A stretch of 64,000 bases of DNA from CAYPGJ01 sp050174775 (GTDB lineage Bacteria > Planctomycetota > Phycisphaerae > Phycisphaerales > UBA1924): contig JBFXJP010000001.1 in NCBI GenBank assembly GCA_050174775.1, forward strand, positions 496,001 to 560,000, given 5' to 3'. A program made the position numbers and the translations under genes. How positions within the stretch are numbered: position 1 is the stretch's first letter; every line of letters starts with the position of its first letter. The notes beneath the pieces are model-generated. The model saw only the letters and a program-made list of their open reading frames with translations, had not been told where the DNA came from and ran no database searches. This document shows positions 7,944 through 15,531 of the stretch, in pieces.

Positions 7944-9266
7944 TCAGGGCGCCCAGACGTTGGAGGCCTGGCGCGGTGAGAGGAGTTCGGAGGAGCGGCC
8001 GTCCGCGGTGGTGCCGTTGAGGGGGGGGAGTTTGCCTTGCGCTGCCAGGGGGAAGTGTTCGCCCTGCCAGGAGGCTGGGTAGTGGGGGTCGTCGAGTTGG
8101 AGCGCGGCCTTGGTCGGGAAGAGGGGTCGGAAGGTGTCGCACATGACGGCGAGTTCCGCGGTGTGTGTTGCGTCGAGTGAGGCTTCGACGGTGCCGGGGT
8201 GCGGGCCGTGGGGGATGCCCTGGGGGTGCGCGGTGATGGAGCCGACCTCGATGCCCTTGCGCGAGCCGAAGTTTCCTTCGACGTAGTAGAGGACTTCGTC
8301 GGAGTCGAGGTTGGAGTGGTTGTAGGGGACCTTCACGGCCTGGGGGTGGTAGTCGAGCATTCGGGGGCAGAAGGAGCAGATGACGAAGTTGTGCGCTTCG
8401 AAGGTCTGGTGGATGGGCGGGGGCATGTGGAGCATGCCGGTGATGGGCGCGAAGTCGTCGACGTTGAAGATGTAGGGGTAGTAGCAGCCGTCCCAGCCGA
8501 CGACATCGAGGGGGTGGTATGGGTAGACGTAGGAGTGGACGCAGTCGCGGGCCTTGATGCGTACCTCGAAGTCGCCGGACTCGTTGAAGGTGAGTGGGTC
8601 TTCGGGGAGCTTGAGGTCGCGTTCGCAGTAGGGGGCGTGCTCGAGGAACTGTGAGGTGGACTTGGAGATGTAGCGCGGCGGGGGCTGGATGTGGGAGCCG
8701 TTGGCGGTCTCGATGACGAGGAACTTGCCGAAGGGCATGTCCTTCTCGGAGAGGCCCTTGGGGCGGTCTTTCTCGGAGAGGGGGTTGAAGGTCATCTTGT
8801 AGGTGACGCCCTTGGGGATGACGAGGTAGTCCTTGGCGCGGAAGTGGAGCGTGCCGAGGAGCGTGTGGCAGACTCCGGAGCCGAAGTGGATGAAGATGCA
8901 CTCGTCGCCCTGGCCGTTCTTGAAGTGATAGGACATCTGCTCGGCGGGATTGCAGACGGCCATTTCGCAGTCGGCGTTGCCGAAGAGGATGACGCGGCCG
9001 GTGACGGGGTCGCCTTGCGGCTTCATAGGCGCCGTCTTGAGGTGGCGCATGCGCATGGTGTCGACTTCGACGTATTGGGCTTTGGTGGAGTAGAGGGTCT
9101 TCCAGCCCGTGATCTGTGTGGGCGGGTGGATGTGGTACATGGTGGTGGTGGGTCCGACGAAGCCTTCGGTGCCGAAGACTTCCTCGCAGTAGAGGCGGCC
9201 GTCGGGTCGGCGGAACTGGACGTGTCGCTTGCGGGGGATGGCGCCGAGGCGGTGGTAATAGGGCAT
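7944..9266 (-). CDS. hmgA: Homogentisate 1,2-dioxygenase family protein
   Basis: A cupin-fold Fe(II) dioxygenase that opens the ring of homogentisate in tyrosine and phenylalanine degradation. The 440-residue length is right for the family. Family-like segments include MPYYHRLGxIPxKRHxQFRxPDG at the N-terminus, HIHPPTQI, and the metal region YNHSNLDSDEVLYY (about residues 315-328), followed by GIPHGPHPG. The first His, the Glu about seven residues on and a downstream His are the probable iron ligands. The sequence differs from the Pseudomonas type (YYHRNCMSEF), so this is the divergent bacterial branch and the exact substrate is less certain. It stands alone: maleylacetoacetate isomerase and fumarylacetoacetase are not adjacent. 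It is convergent with the toxin gene. Confidence 0.8.
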   Translation of the reverse strand: MPYYHRLGAIPRKRHVQFRRPDGRLYCEEVFGTEGFVGPTTTMYHIHPPTQITGWKTLYSTKAQYVEVDTMRMRHLKTAPMKPQGDPVTGRVILFGNADCEMAVCNPAEQMSYHFKNGQGDECIFIHFGSGVCHTLLGTLHFRAKDYLVIPKGVTYKMTFNPLSEKDRPKGLSEKDMPFGKFLVIETANGSHIQPPPRYISKSTSQFLEHAPYCERDLKLPEDPLTFNESGDFEVRIKARDCVHSYVYPYHPLDVVGWDGCYYPYIFNVDDFAPITGMLHMPPPIHQTFEAHNFVICSFCPRMLDYHPQAVKVPYNHSNLDSDEVLYYVEGNFGSRKGIEVGSITAHPQGIPHGPHPGTVEASLDATHTAELAVMCDTFRPLFPTKAALQLDDPHYPASWQGEHFPLAAQGKLPPLNGTTADGRSSELLSPRQASNVWAP

Positions 9267-9320
9267 GACGGTCTCCTGCGAAAACGGATGACGGCATCCT
9301 AGGGCGCGGAGGGCTGGAGG

Positions 9321-9701
9321 TCAGGCGAGGAGTGTTTGCACGGCGCGAAAGGCGAGGATGGCTGCCGCGAGGGAGAGGATGACGGAGGAGGCGATGTAGA
9401 GGAGGGCGCGGGCGGTGAGGTTTGCGTCGAGGAGGGAGATGGAGTCGGCGGCGAATGCGGAGAAGGTGGTGAATCCGCCGAGAAGTCCGACGGTGAGAGC
9501 GAGTCTCAGGTTTTCGTGGTTGGGGTAGCGCAGCGCGAAGAGCGCGAGGAGCGCGCCCATGCAGAGGCAGCCCAGGGCGTTTGCCGTGAGTGTGGCCCAG
9601 GGGAAGTGGGTTGGTGTGTGCCGCGGGAGCGCGAGGGAGAGGGCGTATCGGAGGGAGACGCCGAGCGCGCCGGCGAGCGCGATGAGGAGGAAGCGGGCCA
9701 C
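9321..9701 (-). CDS. crcB: Fluoride channel/exporter CrcB (Fluc)
   Basis: A small inner-membrane protein that lets fluoride leave the cell, working as a dual-topology dimer. The 126-residue product has four hydrophobic segments and the family hallmarks: GALGVSLRY near the N-terminus, the TLxxNxxGC segment, and the GGFTTFSAF motif around 75-84. Length is typical. The start codon lies 6 nt after the purA stop on the same strand, so it is the second gene of a purA-crcB transcript. No fluoride riboswitch consensus was recognised either in that 6-nt gap or upstream of purA, so fluoride control at the RNA level is not apparent. Confidence 0.9.
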   Translation of the reverse strand: MARFLLIALAGALGVSLRYALSLALPRHTPTHFPWATLTANALGCLCMGALLALFALRYPNHENLRLALTVGLLGGFTTFSAFAADSISLLDANLTARALLYIASSVILSLAAAILAFRAVQTLLA

Positions 9702-9707
9702 GTGTGA

Positions 9708-11096
9708 TCAGGAGGTGAGGGTTTGGAGTCGGTCGGGTCCGATGGAGATGATGGAGACGGGGAGGCCCAGGTAGGACTCGATGAAGTCGACGTATCGGCG
9801 TGCGTTGTCGGGGAGGTCTGCGCGGGAGCGGACTTTGGAGGAGTCGAGTTCGGGGAAGCCTGGGAGGGATTGGTAGACGGGTGTGGCGTTTGCGAGGGCG
9901 TGTGCGTCGGGGAGGAAGCGGTCGGTCTTTTCGCCGTCGATGGTGTAGTGGGTGCAGACCTGGAGTGTGTCGAAGCCTGCGAGGACGTCGAGGAGGGTGA
10001 TGGCGACTTCGGTGGCGCTGGAGACCATTGCGGAGTATTTGACGGCGACGAGGTCGAGCCAGCCGGTGCGGCGCGGGCGGCCGGTGGTGGTGCCGTATTC
10101 GCGGCCGCGCTCGCGGATGCGGTCTCCGACGGGGTTGCGTTGCTCGGTGGGGAGGGGGCCGGCGCCGACGCGTGTGGAGTAGGCCTTGGCGACGCCGACG
10201 ACGCGCGCGAGGTGTCGCTCAGAGACTCCGGAGCCTGGGCCGATGCCGAGCGCGGAGCAGGAGGAGGAGGTGACGTATGGGAAGCCGCCGTGGTCGATGT
10301 CGAGGAGTGTGGCGTTTGCGCCTTCGAAGAGGAGAGGTGAGTTCTGGCGGAGCATGTCGTGGAGGAGGTAGACGGTGTCGTGGATGTAAGGGCGGAGGCG
10401 TTCGCCCCAGGCCGCGGCTTTTTCGAAGAGGCGTTGGGGATCGAAGTGTGTGTGGAGGCCTTCGTGGGGGAGGGAGGTGAGGCGCGGGATGACGCGGGAC
10501 TTGATGGAGCAGATGAGTTCGAGTCGGTTGCGGAGGAGGTCGGGGTTGAGGAGGTCGCCGACGCGGATGGCGGTGGCGCGGTGGTGCTTGTCGGCGTAGG
10601 CGGGGCCGATGCCGCGGCGGGTTGTGCCGAGGGAGCGGTCGGTGGGGTTGGCGGGGGCGGAGGCGTTTGGGAAGGGTTGGTCGGAGGCGAGGCCTGCGAG
10701 GAGACGTTCGCGGAGCTCGTCTTCGTCCTTGTGGTACGGGAGTACGGCGTGTGCGCGGGAGGAGACGACGAGGTTGGAGGTGTCGACGTTTTTGGAGGCG
10801 AGGGTGTCGAGTTCGTGGAGGAGGGCTTCGGGGTCGACGACGACGCCGTTGCCGATGACGGCTTTTTTGTTGGGGGTGAGGATGCCTGCGGGGATGAGGT
10901 GGAGGGCGTATCGCTCGCCGTTGATGATGACGGTGTGGCCGGCGTTTGCGCCGCCGTTGTAGCGGACGACGGCGTCGAAGGAGGGTGTGAGGATGTCGAC
11001 GATCTTGCCCTTGCCTTCGTCGCCCCATTGGAGGCCGATAACGGCTGCGGATCGGGGGGAGGCGAGGGTGGGATGGGTTATGGAAGGGGGTGTCAT
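9708..11096 (-). CDS. purA: Adenylosuccinate synthetase
   Basis: Condenses IMP and aspartate using GTP, the first step from IMP to AMP. Conserved motifs are GLQWGDEGKGKIVD near residue 22 (GTP/IMP site), NGGANAGHTV, GTTRRGIGPAY, and TTTGRPRRTGWLD toward the C-terminus. The 462-residue length is somewhat above the usual 430, owing to a short N-terminal extension and an insertion after SRAHAVLPYHKDEDELRE. It starts at the ATG at 11096 and is divergent from the small zinc-ribbon gene. crcB follows 6 nt downstream and is probably cotranscribed. Confidence 0.95.
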   Translation of the reverse strand: MTPPSITHPTLASPRSAAVIGLQWGDEGKGKIVDILTPSFDAVVRYNGGANAGHTVIINGERYALHLIPAGILTPNKKAVIGNGVVVDPEALLHELDTLASKNVDTSNLVVSSRAHAVLPYHKDEDELRERLLAGLASDQPFPNASAPANPTDRSLGTTRRGIGPAYADKHHRATAIRVGDLLNPDLLRNRLELICSIKSRVIPRLTSLPHEGLHTHFDPQRLFEKAAAWGERLRPYIHDTVYLLHDMLRQNSPLLFEGANATLLDIDHGGFPYVTSSSCSALGIGPGSGVSERHLARVVGVAKAYSTRVGAGPLPTEQRNPVGDRIRERGREYGTTTGRPRRTGWLDLVAVKYSAMVSSATEVAITLLDVLAGFDTLQVCTHYTIDGEKTDRFLPDAHALANATPVYQSLPGFPELDSSKVRSRADLPDNARRYVDFIESYLGLPVSIISIGPDRLQTLTS

Positions 11097-11213
11097 GGGA
11101 GGGCTTTGATACCAGTTTGGGCGCGCGGGCGCCTCAGAGGTGAGGGGGAGGTGTGAAGGAGGGGGGCGTAGCGGACGATAGAGGGATTCAGGACCTTGGA
11201 AGGGAGGGCCTTC

Positions 11214-11402
11214 GTGTCGGCTGACGCCATTCGGATCATGTGCCCGAAGCTGACGTGTCGGCGGATCCTGGCCGTGCCCCCGGAGGCGCGGGGTAGGACT
11301 GTGCGCTGCAAGGGTTGTGGGACGAACATCAAGATCCCGCAGAAGGTGCGGGCTCCGGAGGCCGCGCCGCCGGACGATGATGGTGACACGAAGGCGGCGT
11401 GA
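11214..11402 (+). CDS. Small zinc-ribbon protein
   Basis: The product has 62 residues. It carries two cysteine pairs, MCPKLTC and VRCKGCG, about 20 residues apart and bridged by LAVPPEARGRTVRC, then NIKIPQ. This CPxxxC...VRCxxCGxxxxVP layout is the single zinc-ribbon found in many planctomycete small proteins and at the N-terminus of some larger regulators. The C-terminal 15 residues are acidic and disordered. Start choice: GTG at 11214 has GGGAGG about 6 nt upstream. TTG 11196 and the ATG of MCPK are alternatives. It is convergent with the FHA-domain gene, whose stop lies 18 nt away. Role unknown; protein or nucleic-acid binding is an inference. Confidence 0.6.
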   Translation: MSADAIRIMCPKLTCRRILAVPPEARGRTVRCKGCGTNIKIPQKVRAPEAAPPDDDGDTKAA

Positions 11403-11420
11403 GGGGTGGGCGACGGGGGC

Positions 11421-12005
11421 TTAGGCTTTGTCGTCGGGCTCGTCGGCCAGGAAGTCGAAATCGAATTCGTCGGAGTCGTCGGCGCGGGAGATCATGGACG
11501 AGAGCGGATCGTCCGGGTCTGCCGGTGGTGTTGCGTCGTCGGGCTTGGTGGGCTGAGGCTGCGGCTTGGGGGGCTGCGGTGGGGGAGGGAGTGAGGAGTC
11601 GTCAGGGTCGGTGATGTGGGAAGAGGAGACGCCCTCCATCATGGAGGATTCGTCGGAGGAGGTGGCGCGCTGGGCGTGTGGGGAGGGGGCGGGGGGCGTG
11701 ACGGAGGCGGGTTGGCCGTTGATCTGGACGGTGAAGGTGATGTTGCCGACGGTGAGGCGGTCGCCGGCGGCGAGGCTGGCGGCCTGGACGCGGACGTCGT
11801 TGAGGAATGTGCCGTTGGAGGAGCCGAGGTCGCGGACCTTGAGGGCGTCGCCGTCGATGGTGAGCTCGCAGTGCTTGCGAGAGACGGCGGCGGAGGGGAT
11901 GCGGAGGTTGCAGTCGGGCTTGCGGCCGATGGTGTAGGGTGAGCCGGCGACGCGGAAGTCGCGTCGCTCGCCGGAGGAGCGAAAAGCGATGAGGACGACG
12001 TTCAT
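11421..12005 (-). CDS. FHA-domain protein
   Basis: A 194-residue cytoplasmic protein with a forkhead-associated domain at about residues 10-92, which binds phosphothreonine peptides. The recognition residues are visible: IGRKPDCNL, then SRKHCEL and SSNGTFLND. The rest (about 95-194) is low-complexity, rich in Pro, Ser and Asp, and ends in an acidic DEFDFDFLADEPDDKA tail. The ATG at 12005 was chosen because the domain begins immediately (MNVVLIAF). No kinase or phosphatase is adjacent. It is divergent from hemW with a 74-bp gap. Confidence 0.85.
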   Translation of the reverse strand: MNVVLIAFRSSGERRDFRVAGSPYTIGRKPDCNLRIPSAAVSRKHCELTIDGDALKVRDLGSSNGTFLNDVRVQAASLAAGDRLTVGNITFTVQINGQPASVTPPAPSPHAQRATSSDESSMMEGVSSSHITDPDDSSLPPPPQPPKPQPQPTKPDDATPPADPDDPLSSMISRADDSDEFDFDFLADEPDDKA

Positions 12006-12079
12006 CGTGCTATTGCTTCGGCTGTTGGGGTGCAGGTCATCGGGGCGGGAATAATACACGCCCGTGCGCGGGGGGTGTC

Positions 12080-13339
12080 GTGGGGGGGTTTGGAGGCGTG
12101 TTGTCGGACGTTGGGGCGGGAGTTGCGGCGGGGACGGCGCGGGACGTGCTGGGGCATGCGCACGCGCGGGCGCGGAGCCTGTACGTGCACGTGCCGTTCT
12201 GCTTTCACAAGTGCCACTACTGCGATTTCTATTCGTTCGTGGATTCGCGGGACCGGCAGGGGGCGTTTGTCGAACGGCTGATCGAGGAGATGGCGTTCCT
12301 CGCGGAGCATGCGGGTGCGCTTCGGACGGTGTTCGTGGGGGGCGGGACGCCGACGCTCCTGAAGGTGGAGTTGTGGGAGAGGTTGCTCAAGGCGATGGGG
12401 GGGCTGTTTGACCTGGGGGGGCTGGAAGAGTTCACGGTGGAGTGCAATCCGGAGACGGCGAGCGCGGAGTTGTTCGGGGTGCTCAAGGCGGGGGGTGTGG
12501 ATCGGGTGAGCGTGGGGGCGCAGAGCTTCGAGCCGAGACATTTGAAGACGCTCGAGCGGTGGCATGAGCCGGGGAATGTGGGGCGGGCGCTCGAGCTGGC
12601 GCATGCGGCGGGGATTGCGCGGAGGAATGTCGATCTGATTTACGGGATCCCTGGGCAGACGCTGGAGGAGTGGCAGGGGGATGTGGAGACGGCGCTGGCG
12701 CTCGACCCGGGGGTGGAGCACCTGTCGTGCTATGCGCTCACGTATGAGCCGAACACGGCGATGACGGCGCGGCTGGGACGGGGCGAGTTTGTACGCGCGG
12801 ATGAGGATGTCGAGGCGGACATGTACGAGTGGACGGTGGAGCGTCTTGGGCGCGCGGGGATGCGGAGATATGAGGTGAGCAACTTTGCGCGCGCGGGGGC
12901 AGAGGCGAAGCACAACGTGGTGTACTGGAGGCAGGAGGGTTGGCTGGCGGGGGGGCCGAGCGCGTCGGGGCACGTGGTGGCGGAGGGTGGAGGCTGGAGA
13001 TGGAAGAACGTGGCACGGCTGACGGATTGGATGGACGGTGTGGGGGCGAATGGCGGGGCGAGCGCTGTCGTGGATGTGGAGCGTCCGGACCCCCGGAAAG
13101 CGCTGCGCGAGAGAGTGATGATGGGGTTGCGGCTGGAGGAGGGGTTGGATGAGGAGGGGCTGTATGCGGAGGCGCGCGCGGCGGGGTGTGAGGAGGGGGT
13201 GCGCGGGGCTGTTGCGCGCGAGCGGGAGAGTGGGTTGGTTGCGGAGGAGGGGGATGGGAGGGTGCGAGTTACTGCGCGTGGGATGCTGATGGCGGATGGG
13301 GTGGCAAGGAGGGTGATGGGGGGAGTGGGGAAGGGCTGA
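12080..13339 (+). CDS. hemW: Radical SAM heme chaperone HemW (coproporphyrinogen oxidase-like)
   Basis: Radical SAM protein of the HemN-like family that inserts heme into respiratory enzymes. The iron-sulfur motif is CFHKCHYCDFYSF (CxxxCxxC) at about residues 41-53, the HemW type. It is followed by FVGGGTPTLL, ECNPET, SVGAQSFEP, YGIPGQTLE and YEVSNFARAG. HemN proper has an extra cysteine and a longer N-terminus, so HemW is preferred. The start is uncertain: GTG at 12080 gives 419 residues, and later GTG/TTG codons before the conserved SLYVHVPFC are possible. The gene ends just before a run of GGCACTAGG repeats. Confidence 0.85.
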   Translation: MGGFGGVLSDVGAGVAAGTARDVLGHAHARARSLYVHVPFCFHKCHYCDFYSFVDSRDRQGAFVERLIEEMAFLAEHAGALRTVFVGGGTPTLLKVELWERLLKAMGGLFDLGGLEEFTVECNPETASAELFGVLKAGGVDRVSVGAQSFEPRHLKTLERWHEPGNVGRALELAHAAGIARRNVDLIYGIPGQTLEEWQGDVETALALDPGVEHLSCYALTYEPNTAMTARLGRGEFVRADEDVEADMYEWTVERLGRAGMRRYEVSNFARAGAEAKHNVVYWRQEGWLAGGPSASGHVVAEGGGWRWKNVARLTDWMDGVGANGGASAVVDVERPDPRKALRERVMMGLRLEEGLDEEGLYAEARAAGCEEGVRGAVARERESGLVAEEGDGRVRVTARGMLMADGVARRVMGGVGKG

Positions 13340-13348
13340 AGGCGGAGG

Positions 13349-13381
13349 GGCACTAGGGATTAGGCATCAGGCACTAGGGGG
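13349..13381 (+). repeat. GGCACTAGG-type short repeat after hemW
   Basis: Just after the hemW stop the sequence reads GGCACTAGGG, then ATTAGGCATCAGGCACTAGG, a mutated tandem array of AGGCACTAGG-like units. The same motif recurs right after scpA at about 60080-60146. This is the start of a 334-bp gene-free stretch (13340-13673) that otherwise holds the hairpin repeats listed next. Confidence 0.6.
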
Positions 13382-13446
13382 GAAGAGCAATACATCGGGA
13401 GTAAGAGTCAGGGGTTGAAGGTAGTGCTCGTGATACGAGAAAAGGG

Positions 13447-13543
13447 AGCGATGCGGGAGCCCTCTCCCTGCCCTCTCCCATTTCGCTGCGCTCATGGGAG
13501 AGGTGGCGTGGGTGGTGGTGTTGTGAGGTCATGGAGTCGCCGG
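13447..13543 (+). repeat. 97-bp interspersed repeat, copy 1
   Basis: This element starts AGCGATGCGGGAGCC and ends GAGTCGCCGG. It recurs in the same orientation at 14589-14685 with only five differences by eye. It contains a perfect 10-bp hairpin, CCTCTCCCAT...ATGGGAGAGG, around a 12-nt loop. It has no coding potential of its own and lies between hemW and the methyltransferase-like gene. Confidence 0.8.
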
Positions 13544-13593
13544 TCTGCGGAAGCAGCTCGAAGCGAGGAGGTATAGCGATGCGCCCCCGGATA

Positions 13594-13648
13594 GATGCCC
13601 TCTCCCCCTGCCCTCTCCCATCGTCCCAGAGCGTCCGATGGGAGAGGT
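13594..13648 (+). repeat. Related hairpin element
   Basis: This shorter relative of the 97-bp repeat starts GATGCCCTCTCCC. Its hairpin has 12-bp perfect arms (CCTCTCCCATCG at 13612-13623 and its complement at 13636-13647). The loop differs from that of the long copies. It lies 26 bp past the stop of the convergent minus-strand membrane protein gene and could also act as its transcript-end structure. Confidence 0.65.
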
Positions 13649-13673
13649 GATGACGTTCGTGCGTCGAGCGTGG

Positions 13674-14429
13674 TCAGCGGCCTTGGGCGGCGAGGAGGGA
13701 GGTGTGGCGTTTGAGGTGGCGGGCGATGAGGTAGAGGGCGGCGATGAGGAGGAAGGAGCGGGGCCAGAACCATTCGTCGCGGAGCCAGGTGTTGAGGGCT
13801 TCGCGTTCGACGAGGAGGTCTTCGACGGCGTCGAAGGCCGCGAAGACGAAGGAGGCGAGGAGGAGTGTGGAGGCTTCGCGCCGGATGACGGTGCGGAGTG
13901 AGAAGGGGAGAGCGGGGCGTTTCCAGTTGCGGATGGAGGGGAGGACGGCGTTGGTGCGCGAGGCGTAGTCGCGGTACCGCGCGCCGAAGGTCTCGTAGAG
14001 GAAGCGTTCCTCGGCCATCATGATGGGGAGGTAGTAGAGGGCATAGATGAGTGATGCGAGGATGAAGAGTTCGGGGCTGCGGAACATGAGGATGAAGCCG
14101 GCGAAGACGAGGTAGTTGGCGACGTAGATGGGGTGGCGGACGAGGGAGTACGCGCCGGTGGTGTTGAGGGATGCGGCTTTCTGGGCGCGGGTGTTGCGGC
14201 CTGAGGTGTTGCGGGGGACGAAGCCGACGATGAGCGCGCGGGAGAGGACGCCGAGCATGGTGAGGGCGTAGCAGAGGGCGAGCCATCTGTGCTCGAGGTG
14301 CTCGTCGTGGAGGTGTCGTTGCGTGATGTCGCGGATGAAGAAGAGGGCGAGGAGGAGGACGAGGAAGGGGAGGTAGGAGCGCCAGCGGAAGAGCCAGGCG
14401 CCGAGGCGTTCGAGCTTGTCGCAGAGCAC
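13674..14429 (-). CDS. Isoprenylcysteine carboxyl methyltransferase-like membrane protein
   Basis: An integral membrane protein of 251 residues with about five to six hydrophobic segments. The C-terminal half carries the ICMT/PEMT-type motif: TTGAYSLVRHPIYVANYLVF (about 128-147), then EERFLYETFGARYRDYASRT about 45 residues later. This motif binds S-adenosylmethionine at the membrane surface. Bacterial members methylate small or lipid substrates that are mostly unknown. An extra hydrophobic tail of about 70 residues follows. The gene is flanked by direct copies of a 97-bp repeat (13447-13543 and 14589-14685). A substrate cannot be named from sequence. Confidence 0.7.
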   Translation of the reverse strand: MLCDKLERLGAWLFRWRSYLPFLVLLLALFFIRDITQRHLHDEHLEHRWLALCYALTMLGVLSRALIVGFVPRNTSGRNTRAQKAASLNTTGAYSLVRHPIYVANYLVFAGFILMFRSPELFILASLIYALYYLPIMMAEERFLYETFGARYRDYASRTNAVLPSIRNWKRPALPFSLRTVIRREASTLLLASFVFAAFDAVEDLLVEREALNTWLRDEWFWPRSFLLIAALYLIARHLKRHTSLLAAQGR

Positions 14430-14588
14430 GTGTGTTTCCTCGTCGTGGGGGTGGGTCCGTGCGGAGGGAGGATAGACGTGCGAGTTGAGGGGGAGTTCGG
14501 GGGGAGGCTGGGGTGGAGCGAAAGGCCGACATCCGACGGCAGGGAGCGCGCAGAGATCTGCCTCAGTGCGAGGCGATGTAGCAAGAAA

Positions 14589-14685
14589 AGCGATGCAGGA
14601 GCCCTCTCCCTGCCCTCTCCCATTTCGCTGCGCTCATGGGAGAGGTGGCGAGGGTGGTGGTGTCTTGAGGTGATGGAGTCGCCGG
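14589..14685 (+). repeat. 97-bp interspersed repeat, copy 2
   Basis: The second copy of the element at 13447, in the same orientation and with the same length and the same CCTCTCCCAT hairpin. It ends 7 bp before the sdhB stop codon region, so it lies in the 3' untranslated part of the sdhCAB transcript. It is antisense to that transcript, but its hairpin would form in either direction. Confidence 0.8.
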
Positions 14686-14692
14686 CGTGCGA

Positions 14693-15517
14693 TCAGCGGC
14701 CGGTGAAGAACTTTTTGATGGAGTGGACGGTGACGGCGCGGCCTGCTGCTGCGATGGACTCGGTGAGGGGGATTTCCTTGGGGCAGACTTTGACGCAGTT
14801 CTGGGCGTTGCCGCAGTCGGAGACGCCGCCCGGGCCTGCGAGCTCGTCGAGCCGTTCGGGGGCGAGGGCCTTGCCGGTCTCGTGCATGTTGAAGAGTCGG
14901 GCCTGGGAGATGGCGTGTGCGCCGAGGAAGTCGGTGTCCCAGGACTTGGGGTCGGGCTCTTTGTTGAACTGGGGGCAGGCGTCGAGGCAGCAGCCGCAGG
15001 ACATGCAGGTGGAGAGGACGTAGCGGGTTTCCTGCTTTTCGATGGGTTCGCGCGGGCCGGCGCCGAGGTCGTAGGTTCCGTCGACGGGGACCCATGCGCG
15101 GACGCGCTTGAGGTTGTGGAAGAGTCTTGAGCGGTCGACGCAGAGGTCTCGGAGGACGGGGAACTTCGCCATCGGCTCGAGGGTGACTTCGGCGCTGGGG
15201 TCGTCGGCGGGCGCGAGGGAGTCGATGAGCGCGGTGCAGGACTGGCGCACCTTGCCGTTGATGATCATGGTGCAGGAGCCGCAGACTTCCTCGAGGCAGC
15301 CGGCGTCGTAGCAGGGGGGGGTTGAGGGTTTGCCGTCGGCGGTGGTGGGGTGCTCGGCGATGGTCTGGAGGCAGGAGATGACGTTGGCGCCGGGCTCGAC
15401 GGGGACGTTGAAGGTTTCCCAGCGATCGGGCTTTCCTGGGCCGTCGCAGCGCTTGATGCGGAAGCGGACGGTTCGGGTTCGTGAGGAGGCCTGCTTGGCT
15501 GGTGTGGTGGTGGTCAT
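14693..15517 (-). CDS. sdhB: Succinate dehydrogenase/fumarate reductase iron-sulfur subunit
   Basis: Electron-transfer subunit of complex II. The 274-residue product carries the three expected cysteine clusters: CYDAGCLEEVCGSC for the [2Fe-2S] centre (about 68-81), CMSCGCCLDACP for the [4Fe-4S] centre, and CGNAQNCVKVCP for the [3Fe-4S] centre near the C-terminus. The N-terminus is basic and Ser/Thr-rich, with an ATG at 15517. It is the third gene of the sdhC-sdhA-sdhB cluster, 14 nt after sdhA. A 97-bp repeat copy lies directly after its stop. Confidence 0.95.
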   Translation of the reverse strand: MTTTTPAKQASSRTRTVRFRIKRCDGPGKPDRWETFNVPVEPGANVISCLQTIAEHPTTADGKPSTPPCYDAGCLEEVCGSCTMIINGKVRQSCTALIDSLAPADDPSAEVTLEPMAKFPVLRDLCVDRSRLFHNLKRVRAWVPVDGTYDLGAGPREPIEKQETRYVLSTCMSCGCCLDACPQFNKEPDPKSWDTDFLGAHAISQARLFNMHETGKALAPERLDELAGPGGVSDCGNAQNCVKVCPKEIPLTESIAAAGRAVTVHSIKKFFTGR

Positions 15518-15531
15518 GGGTGTGGTGTGTT

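Noticed and set aside
9702..9707. Fluoride riboswitch in front of crcB
   Set aside because: Only 6 nt separate purA and crcB, and the purA upstream region shows no match to the conserved fluoride aptamer core.
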